Assembly (NCBI GenBank): GCA_025354965.1
Contig: JANXLW010000158.1
Span: forward strand, 6,403 to 70,402
Origin: Betaproteobacteria bacterium
Lineage (GTDB): Bacteria; Pseudomonadota; Gammaproteobacteria; Burkholderiales; Burkholderiaceae_C
Reading direction: 5' to 3'
Length of the DNA stretch: 64,000 bases
Below, piece after piece: positions 58,263-64,000 of the stretch (position 1 is the first letter of the stretch; every line of letters begins with the position of its first letter). Under the pieces are notes generated by a model, which worked only from the letters and a program-made list of their open reading frames with translations, was not told the origin of the DNA and ran no database searches. The position numbers and the translations under genes are program-made.

Positions 58263-59105
58263 TCATAGCTCAATGCAATTGGCGGCCTGGAAAGCTGTCT
58301 GTTCGTTTTTTCTTGCGTAGCCCAACGGGTTGGCAATGACTCGGCATCCATGCTTGGCATAGTCGCTCGGCGCATGCAGGTGACCATGTAACCAAAGCTG
58401 GGCGCATGGCAACAAGTGGTCCAGTGCATTGCAAAATCCTGCGGTACCGGGCTTAAGTCCATAGCGCGGATCAGCACTCAAAAGGCTGGGCGCGAAATGC
58501 GTCACCACGACGGTGGTACCGCAAAACGGCTCAGCCAAAGCCTTCACCAACCAGTCCTGGCATAGCAGGGCCTGCGCACGCACGGCCTCAGCCAGCATGG
58601 GTGAACCGTGTCGTGTAGTGCCGGTTTTTTTGAGGTAGTAGTTGGCCGCCCGAAACGCCTTGTCGCGTGCCTGCAGCTGTTGCGCAAGCAGCCCCCCTGT
58701 CGGGAAATTGTCTGCGGACTCGGGCGGTCCCAGCGCGTCAAAATCACTCCACAAGGTGGTGCCAACAAAGCGAATCTCATCGCCCTGTGTGCCAGGGTAC
58801 GTCACAACTTCTCTATCGAGCCAGCTGATACCCAGACGTTCGCATGTTTCATGCAGACGCGCGTGCGCCACATCAAAGTCAAGTCCGTCGTACTCGTGGT
58901 TGCCGGGAACAAACAGTACCGGTGTGGGCCAGCTACTTTTTGGTGAAAAGCGGGCCAGGCCAAAGTCCTTATCCAGCAACAGGGAACCGACCTGGTAAGA
59001 ACCAATATCTCCGGCCAGCACCAGCAGGTCGGCGCCTGGTGCTACCGTGGCCCTCCAATGCGGATGAACTTCCAGGTGCAGGTCTGACAGGAGTTGAATT
59101 TTCAT
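58263..59105 (-). CDS. Metallophosphoesterase (calcineurin-like)
   Basis: A 280-aa dimetal phosphoesterase. Metal ligands follow the family order: Asp/His in LLSDLHLE, Asp in LVLAGDIGS, Asn/His in VPGNHEYDG, His in VVTHFAPS, and the paired His in LHGHLHAP. The substrate cannot be predicted; relatives act on phosphomonoesters, cyclic nucleotides or nucleoside polyphosphates. ATG 59105 starts MKIQLLSDLHLE, the usual N-terminus. It follows a LysR gene on the same strand by 53 bp. Confidence 0.88.
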   Translation of the reverse strand: MKIQLLSDLHLEVHPHWRATVAPGADLLVLAGDIGSYQVGSLLLDKDFGLARFSPKSSWPTPVLFVPGNHEYDGLDFDVAHARLHETCERLGISWLDREVVTYPGTQGDEIRFVGTTLWSDFDALGPPESADNFPTGGLLAQQLQARDKAFRAANYYLKKTGTTRHGSPMLAEAVRAQALLCQDWLVKALAEPFCGTTVVVTHFAPSLLSADPRYGLKPGTAGFCNALDHLLPCAQLWLHGHLHAPSDYAKHGCRVIANPLGYARKNEQTAFQAANCIEL

Positions 59106-59158
59106 CTGTACAGCGCGCGTGGGATTGCCAGTCGGTAAAGGGTTCCAATCGGCCAAGG

Positions 59159-60115
59159 TCAGACAACAAATGCTGATTTCGCCACCGTCGATATCGTGGT
59201 GCGCAGCCAATTGTGGGCGCTGACGCCGTGAAACCGGTGGTGCCAGAGGGCGTCCACATGGACCGTGGGCACCGCAAATGGAAGTTCCCGCAGCACCAAT
59301 TGATCAGGGATTCCTGTGACGTTCACAAAATGACGTGGCAAGACTGTCAGCAGGTCGGAGTGAGCAACCACCTTGCCTGCGGTAAAAAACTGATTGACCG
59401 TCAGCACGATGCGGCGCTCGCGCCGGTGCAGAGCCAGCGCTTCATCGACAAAACCAAATGGGCGACCGGAGAAGCTGACAAGCAAATGGCGGGCGGCGCA
59501 ATAGCGATCCAGAGTCAAGGGTCCTTTGGCCAACGGGTGGTGGCGACCCATGACGCAAACATATTCACCGGCATACAGCCTTTGATGGGTGAATGCGACA
59601 GCTTCGCCAGCCTGGGCTCGGGCTGTTAAATCAGCGAAGACTGCCGGAAAGTAGCCAATGGCGAGATCAATAATTTCTTCGTCAAGCAGGCGGCGCGGAT
59701 CGCGGGTGGTCAGGGGCACAACGCGGATCGAGACACCCGGCGCGTCGCGATCCATGACGGTGATCAATCCGGGGATCAACTCGGCAGCCGTGGCGTCGGC
59801 CATCGCCAAAACAAATGTGGTGTTGGCCTGCTTTGGAACGAAGCTGCTTGGAGTCAATACCTCTTGCAGCTGGCGAAGGGATTCGCGCACGGCAGGCCAC
59901 AGGGCAAGTGCTCGCGGCGTCGGCGCCATGGACTGACCGCTGCGTTTGATTAGTTCGTCACCCATGGCCTCCCGAAACCTGCGCAAAGCATTGCTGACCG
60001 CGGGCTGGGTGAGTGAAAGTTTCTGCGCCGCCCGGGTCAAGCTGCGCTGTGTCATGACTTCGTCGAAAACCCGCAGCAAATTGAGATCAAGCGCACGGAA
60101 ATTGACGTCGTTCAT
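59159..60115 (-). CDS. LysR family transcriptional regulator
   Basis: A 318-aa regulator of the NodD/LeuO-like LysR branch, with the HTH region FRALDLNLLRVFDEVMTQRS and LTQPAVSNALRRFREAMG (about 5-65). Its PBP-like effector domain carries the FVLAMADATAAELIPGLI segment and a C-terminal HHRFHGVSAHNWLR. The ligand is unknown. It is divergent from the small membrane protein gene at 60243 across an A+T-rich intergenic region with a 7-bp dyad at 60171-60192. Confidence 0.88.
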   Translation of the reverse strand: MNDVNFRALDLNLLRVFDEVMTQRSLTRAAQKLSLTQPAVSNALRRFREAMGDELIKRSGQSMAPTPRALALWPAVRESLRQLQEVLTPSSFVPKQANTTFVLAMADATAAELIPGLITVMDRDAPGVSIRVVPLTTRDPRRLLDEEIIDLAIGYFPAVFADLTARAQAGEAVAFTHQRLYAGEYVCVMGRHHPLAKGPLTLDRYCAARHLLVSFSGRPFGFVDEALALHRRERRIVLTVNQFFTAGKVVAHSDLLTVLPRHFVNVTGIPDQLVLRELPFAVPTVHVDALWHHRFHGVSAHNWLRTTISTVAKSAFVV

Positions 60116-60170
60116 CGCAGTAACTCATCACCATTATGAATATATTTAATCACAAAAATAAAGTTGAAGC

Positions 60171-60192
60171 ATATTAGAGTAAACCCTAATAT
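60171..60192. promoter_or_regulatory. Dyad ATATTAG-N8-CTAATAT between LysR and the small membrane protein
   Basis: Perfect 7-bp arms at 60171-60177 and 60186-60192 lie between the two divergent genes in a very A+T-rich stretch. It contains T-N11-A spacing and is a candidate binding site for the neighbouring LysR protein. Confidence 0.5.
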
Positions 60193-60242
60193 AACAATAA
60201 GCTCCAGCCTCTCGGGTCGGTTATCAATAGAAGGATTCCATC

Positions 60243-60662
60243 ATGGCCAGTTTCGTTCACCCCAGTTTGCCTACGCCGCAACCGAACGCAAAGCGGTTTG
60301 CGTCCGCGCGCGAATTGACGCACTCAATGCGCTTGGCGTTTGACAAAACCAGGGGCTTGAGCGTCATGTTGCAGCTTGCCATGGTGTCGGCTCTGGTAGT
60401 TGTGGCAGATCAGCTGATTGATACTTGGGCTGACGGCCATCTGCTGGCTGCCTGGGTTGCCTTGTGGTTGATTGGCTTTGCCGCGCTGGCCTACTTCAGT
60501 GGCGCAGCGCGCAAATTGGTGGGCGCTGCAATCAACGCCGGCAACGCCTGGTCCGAGCGAATCGCCAAAGCCAGGGCCGATGAGCGCCTGTGGGCCATTG
60601 CCAAAGCTGATCCACGCGTGATGGCCGACTTGAACGCAGCCAGGTCGCGCAGCGAACGTTGA
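60243..60662 (+). CDS. Small membrane protein with DUF1127-like tail
   Basis: A 139-aa protein not assigned to a named family. After a polar N-terminus it has two hydrophobic segments (about 42-56 and 68-86) containing MVSALVVVADQLID and AAWVALWLIGFAALAYFSGA. A helical C-terminal tail ADERLWAIAKADPRVMADLN resembles the end of small DUF1127-type proteins of Burkholderiales. GAAGGA precedes ATG 60243. It is followed by a strong terminator, so it is probably monocistronic and controlled by the divergent LysR. Confidence 0.75.
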   Translation: MASFVHPSLPTPQPNAKRFASARELTHSMRLAFDKTRGLSVMLQLAMVSALVVVADQLIDTWADGHLLAAWVALWLIGFAALAYFSGAARKLVGAAINAGNAWSERIAKARADERLWAIAKADPRVMADLNAARSRSER

Positions 60663-60705
60663 TACAGCGGCGCGACGCCATCGAATTATTGCCTGCACTT
60701 TGAAC

Positions 60706-60734
60706 AAAGAAGCCACCGAACTGGTGGCTTCTTT
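60706..60734 (+). terminator. Strong Rho-independent terminator (bidirectional)
   Basis: AAAGAAGCCACC (60706-60717) and GGTGGCTTCTTT (60723-60734) form a perfect 12-bp stem around GAACT. It separates the convergent membrane protein gene (60243-60662) and microprotein gene (60765-60905) and can serve both. Confidence 0.9.
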
Positions 60735-60764
60735 GCACCCTGAGAGACTCAGGTAACGGGCCGG

Positions 60765-60905
60765 TCAGGCCATCGAAACCGCTATAAAAGCCAGTAAAAA
60801 CATCAGCACGCCACCCACCACTGGCAACACCAGCGGCATGGAAGAAACAATAGATTCCACGGCGTCCGGGGCCTGGCTGTTTACTTCGGGAGCGGGGCTA
60901 GACAT
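60765..60905 (-). CDS. 46-aa single-pass membrane microprotein
   Basis: An unlisted-size gene with good support. ATG 60905-60903 is preceded on the minus strand by AAGGA at about six bases' spacing. The product is MSSPAPEVNSQAPDAVESIV followed by SSMPLVLPVVGGVLMFLLAF and a short IAVSMA end, that is, a polar head and one transmembrane helix (about 23-46). It ends 30 bp before a strong terminator shared with the convergent gene. No family recognised; could be a small subunit or regulator of a membrane complex. Confidence 0.65.
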   Translation of the reverse strand: MSSPAPEVNSQAPDAVESIVSSMPLVLPVVGGVLMFLLAFIAVSMA

Positions 60906-61005
60906 AGGGATTCCTTGAGTTTGCAGATTCGCGATGTCTGAATTCTACCCATGTCGCTACAGTCTGGCGCGTCACAGCGCAAGTCGTTGATTTGGTCAGC
61001 AGTTT

Positions 61006-61312
61006 TTACTGGACCCGTTGCGTTTCAAGCCCAGCCAACTGAAATTGGGCGATCACATCGGCAACGTGCTGGCGCACACCATGCCGCGCTCATCGTGATC
61101 ACACCACGCTGGGGCTCCGGTACGCTCAATTGCACCAGTTTGTTGCTGGCGCCGTGTTCCTTGAAGGAAGCGGTGAACAGCTGATTTAGGAATTTCAGAT
61201 ACACCTGCGCACCCGTGATGTCCGAAAGGGTTCTCAATGTGACGCAGGGCTTTCGCAGCAGTTGCCCCTGCAAGCGCGTAGCAGCCAGTTCAATATCCGC
61301 TGGTTCAGTCAT
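61006..61312 (-). pseudogene. ilvA: Threonine dehydratase remnant (both ends, large internal deletion)
   Basis: The N-terminal part, from ATG 61312, reads MTEPADIELAATRLQGQLLR, then LSDITGAQVYLKFLNQLFTA and SFKEHGASNKLVQL, including the PLP lysine in SFKE, up to GVITMSA where the family continues GNHAQG. There the frame breaks. In another frame a tail reads HVADVIAQFQLAGLETQRVQ and stops at 61006, which resembles the usual C-terminal end of short threonine dehydratases. Most of the catalytic and regulatory middle (roughly 250-300 codons) is gone. Non-functional remnant left by an internal deletion. The tail match is weaker than the head. Confidence 0.7.
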
Positions 61313-61373
61313 GAGGGAATTGTCTATCCGAAAGCAAAAACACCTCGGTGTTTTTGCATCTACTTTTACCTGC

Positions 61374-62243
61374 TCAGTATCTGCGTGTGCCCAGCATCGC
61401 CGCGCCAATGATCATGGCCGCAGCAACTGCGATGTTCCAGCTCAGGGGACGCTGCGTGACCAGCATCAGCAACACGGTGGATGTCAGCGGTGTCAGGTAA
61501 CTCAGAATGCCAATATGGCGCACATCGCCCAGTTTCAGGGCCTTGTCCCACAGAAAAAATGCCGCACCCAAAGGCCCCAGGCCCATGCTGACCAACAGCA
61601 ACCAGTCATTCGCGCTCAGATTCACGGATGGCTCAAGGGCTGCGTGGCAAATCAGAGACAGCGCGCCAGAGATCAGGCCAAATAGGCCGATTGCTGCGGT
61701 TGGGAAGCCTTTGCCGGTTAAGGCGCCACGTTTGGTTTGCAATGAATAGTTGGCCCAGATAAAGGCTGAGCCCAACGCCAGCAGGTAACCCAGAAGTGGC
61801 GTCCAAGAGGTCCCGCCGATCGCCAGGGTGGCAGATTCCCGGCCACCCAGAATTGCAATCGCCGCACCGGCAAAGCCCAGCGTCGCTGCGACGACATGAA
61901 CAGCACGCAGTTTGAGGCCATCCAGGTACAGTGGTGTCAACACCACAATCAGCAAAGGCCACAAGTAGTTGACCAGATTCACCTCAACTGCCGACGCAAT
62001 GCGCAAGCCGATGAACAGAAAAAAGTGATAGCCAAACAAAGTGAACACGCCTAATCCCAAGGTACTCGGCCTGATTTGCCAAAGACGTGAGGCATTGAAC
62101 AGATAGGGCCAGGACAGCACGCTACCAACCATCAACGCCACACCTGTCAGCAAAAACGGCGGCACATGCTTGAGCGAGACACCCAGTGTCGCGAGGGATG
62201 CCCATAGGGCAATCGCAGCAAGCGCATACAGATTAGCTTTCAT
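61374..62243 (-). CDS. DMT superfamily transporter (EamA domains)
   Basis: A 289-aa permease with about ten hydrophobic segments in two EamA repeats, starting MKANLYALAAIALWASLATL. Segments such as FTLFGYHFFLFIGLRIASAV and GYLLALGSAFIWANYSLQTK match the YedA/aromatic-amino-acid-exporter-like subgroup. Substrate unknown. It is the second EamA protein in the window and is not closely similar to the one at 48691-49590. It follows the threonine dehydratase remnant in location but is independent of it. Confidence 0.88.
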   Translation of the reverse strand: MKANLYALAAIALWASLATLGVSLKHVPPFLLTGVALMVGSVLSWPYLFNASRLWQIRPSTLGLGVFTLFGYHFFLFIGLRIASAVEVNLVNYLWPLLIVVLTPLYLDGLKLRAVHVVAATLGFAGAAIAILGGRESATLAIGGTSWTPLLGYLLALGSAFIWANYSLQTKRGALTGKGFPTAAIGLFGLISGALSLICHAALEPSVNLSANDWLLLVSMGLGPLGAAFFLWDKALKLGDVRHIGILSYLTPLTSTVLLMLVTQRPLSWNIAVAAAMIIGAAMLGTRRY

Positions 62244-62348
62244 GAGTTGGTACTGTCAGTCAGGGCGATGGTCGCTCGATGGGGGTTGCAAGGGTTTGGC
62301 CGTTGCCCCGGGGTGCACCGGCAACGACCCGAAAAAGAAAGACACAGA

Positions 62349-63359
62349 TCAGACAGATGGGGAACTGAACGCGTGCTTGGCTTGGCTGTCGGCATGGTAA
62401 CTGGAGCGCACCATGGCGCCTACTGCGGCATGCTTGAAACCCATTTCATAGGCTTTTGACTCGAACATCTTGAAGGTGTCGGGATGCACATAGCGTTTGA
62501 CGGTCAAATGGGAGGTCGAAGGCGCCAGGTACTGACCGATGGTCAGCATCTCGATGCCATGCGCGCGCATGTCACGCATCACGTCCAGAATTTCGTCGTC
62601 AGTTTCGCCCAGGCCCACCATCAGGCCGCTCTTGGTGGGCACGTTCGGGAACAGGGCTTTGAATTTTCTCAGCAGGTTCAGTGAAAACTGGTAGTCACTG
62701 CCGGGGCGCGCCTCTCTGTAAAGGCGCGCTATGGTTTCCAGGTTGTGGTTCATCACATCAGGCGGCGCAGCTTTCAATATTTCCAGCGCCCGGTCGTCAC
62801 GGCCGCGGAAATCAGGCACCAGAATTTCGATTTGTGTCAGGGGCGATAGCTCGCGCGTCTTGCCGATGCAATCGACAAAATGCTGACTTCCGCCGTCACG
62901 CAAATCGTCTCGATCAACGCTGGTAATCACCACATATTTGAGCTTCAGTTGGGCGATGGTTTTGGCCAGGTTGCCGGGTTCGTTCAAATCCAGTGGATCG
63001 GGGCGGCCGTGGCCGACATCGCAAAACGGACAGCGGCGTGTGCACTTGTCGCCCATGATCATGAAAGTGGCGGTTCCTTTGCCAAAGCATTCGCCGATAT
63101 TGGGACAGGATGCCTCTTCGCATACGGTGACCAGTTTGTTGGCGCGCAGCACATCCTTGATTTCGTAAAAGCGGGTACTCGGTGAGCCGGCCCGGACGCG
63201 AATCCACTCCGGCTTTCTCAGTATTTCGCCTTGCTGGACCTTGATCGGAATGCGTGACAGCTTGGCCGCGGCTTTTTGTTTGATCAAGGGGTCGTAGTCT
63301 TTTTGCGGCTGGCTCTCGCTGGTTGAAGTTTTGACTTTGTTGGTTTCAGTGATGCTCAT
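62349..63359 (-). CDS. lipA: Lipoyl synthase
   Basis: LipA inserts two sulfurs into octanoyl groups on lipoyl domains. The 336-aa radical SAM enzyme has the auxiliary cluster motif CEEASCPNIGECF, the radical SAM CTRRCPFCDVGHG and a C-terminal RSSYHADSQA with the conserved serine ligand. ATG 63359 has AGGA at good spacing; an upstream in-frame start is not needed. It follows lipB on the same strand, the standard lipB-lipA pair. Confidence 0.97.
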   Translation of the reverse strand: MSITETNKVKTSTSESQPQKDYDPLIKQKAAAKLSRIPIKVQQGEILRKPEWIRVRAGSPSTRFYEIKDVLRANKLVTVCEEASCPNIGECFGKGTATFMIMGDKCTRRCPFCDVGHGRPDPLDLNEPGNLAKTIAQLKLKYVVITSVDRDDLRDGGSQHFVDCIGKTRELSPLTQIEILVPDFRGRDDRALEILKAAPPDVMNHNLETIARLYREARPGSDYQFSLNLLRKFKALFPNVPTKSGLMVGLGETDDEILDVMRDMRAHGIEMLTIGQYLAPSTSHLTVKRYVHPDTFKMFESKAYEMGFKHAAVGAMVRSSYHADSQAKHAFSSPSV

Positions 63360-63446
63360 AAAAGGTCCTGGTCGCTGCGAGCCCGTCAAAGGGCTGGCTA
63401 TTGCGCTCATGCAGTGGTCTGGTGACAGGCTAAGTCCCGGCAGAAA

Positions 63447-64000
63447 TCAAGGTGCCAGATATCTCGTCAGTTTCTGCCCCAATACGTCCGCCGCTTGTTG
63501 CCATGTAACGGATACCCCAATTGTAGAAAGGTCGACGGTCCGCAGTCCGGCATAACCACACGGGTTGATGCGTGAATAGGGTTCCAGGTCCATCGCCACA
63601 TTGAGCGCCACGCCGTGGTAGGTGCAATCGCGACTGACCTTGAAGCCTAAGGCGGCGATTTTGCCCAGGCCGGTGAAATCGGGATCAGCGCCTTTGCGCT
63701 GTAGTTCGGAATCCGGCACCAATTTCATCGGTCTTTGCGCCAGCATCGCGTGAGAAGCCGGATCATCCAGGCGCACATAAATGCCGGGTGCGCCGCCCAC
63801 TCGGTGACCGGTAACGCCAAAATGCGCCAGGGTGCGGATCACCGCCTCCTCGACCCGGTAGACATATTCCTTGATGAAATAGCCAGCCCTTTTGAGGTCC
63901 AGCAAGGGATACGCCACCACCTGACCCGGGCCGTGGTAAGTGACCTGCCCACCGCGGTTGGTTTGCACCACGGGAATTTCTCCGGGATTGAAAATATGTT
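63447..64000 (-). CDS. lipB: Octanoyltransferase LipB, C-terminal part (partial)
   Basis: LipB moves octanoyl from acyl carrier protein to lipoyl domains, the substrate for LipA. The reading frame runs off the right edge. The visible part begins HIFNPGEIPVVQTNRGGQVT and has the YHGPGQVVAYPLLDL substrate loop, GLGKIAALGFKVSRDCTYHG with the catalytic lysine, and INPCGYAGLRTVDLS with the catalytic cysteine. Ends normally 88 bp before lipA. Confidence 0.96.
   Translation of the reverse strand, partial: HIFNPGEIPVVQTNRGGQVTYHGPGQVVAYPLLDLKRAGYFIKEYVYRVEEAVIRTLAHFGVTGHRVGGAPGIYVRLDDPASHAMLAQRPMKLVPDSELQRKGADPDFTGLGKIAALGFKVSRDCTYHGVALNVAMDLEPYSRINPCGYAGLRTVDLSTIGVSVTWQQAADVLGQKLTRYLAP

Overview
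The window is an ordinary, gene-dense stretch of a betaproteobacterial chromosome that includes the replication-initiation neighbourhood. The gene order dnaN-dnaA / rpmH-rnpA-yidD-yidC-mnmE, the metX-metW pair, ArgP- and LysR-type regulators, the chrBA pair and the general protein style point to Burkholderiales, family Comamonadaceae, probably close to Rhodoferax or Polaromonas. This is a judgement from remembered protein style, not a database match. No tRNA, rRNA, CRISPR array, insertion sequence or prophage was recognised.

Layout. 1-6273: replication and ribosome/membrane-insertion genes, with two DnaA boxes between dnaA and rpmH. 6290-11108: apt, a Kef-type antiporter, then kdsD-kdsC-lptC for lipopolysaccharide. 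11146-13434: a glycine-rich RRM protein and amtB, the latter with a sigma-54-type promoter. 13594-15592: a SAM-II-like riboswitch plus terminator ahead of metX-metW. 15655-17991: a three-hairpin leader ahead of a rhodanese-ChrB fusion and chrA (chromate resistance). 18262-21757: M20 peptidase, lysophospholipase, MFS transporter. 21876-26665: tandem FNR-like boxes followed by ubiU-ubiV-ubiT-ubiX-ubiD, a coherent oxygen-independent ubiquinone cluster. 27996-35325: a seven-gene lipid-modification operon divergent from a TetR regulator across a near-perfect 34-bp palindrome; its MFS and CFA-type methyltransferase genes both carry frame disruptions. 35533-37462: rubrerythrin-rubredoxin-rubredoxin reductase, a peroxide-reduction chain.

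37560-44893: a periplasmic OB-fold protein, rsmE, amgK, and lptD-surA-rsmA. 45161-46038: a secreted RNase Sa/barnase-like ribonuclease with its barstar-type inhibitor. 46193-50817: maeB, a DMT permease, a flavin reductase and a FrnE-type oxidoreductase. 50995-56210: ald, mmsA and a beta-alanine:pyruvate-type aminotransferase with a divergent LysR regulator; together they could take beta-alanine to acetyl-CoA while regenerating pyruvate. 56396-60115: argP, rhodanese, UspA, metallophosphoesterase, LysR. 60243-64000: two small membrane proteins, a threonine dehydratase gene reduced to its two ends, a DMT permease, lipA and the 3' part of lipB.

Most notable signals: the two structured leaders (metX and chrB), the FNR-like boxes in front of the anaerobic ubiquinone cluster, the 34-bp palindrome, the probable 14-nt deletion in the CFA-type gene, the ribonuclease/barstar pair, and an unlisted 46-aa membrane microprotein at 60765-60905.
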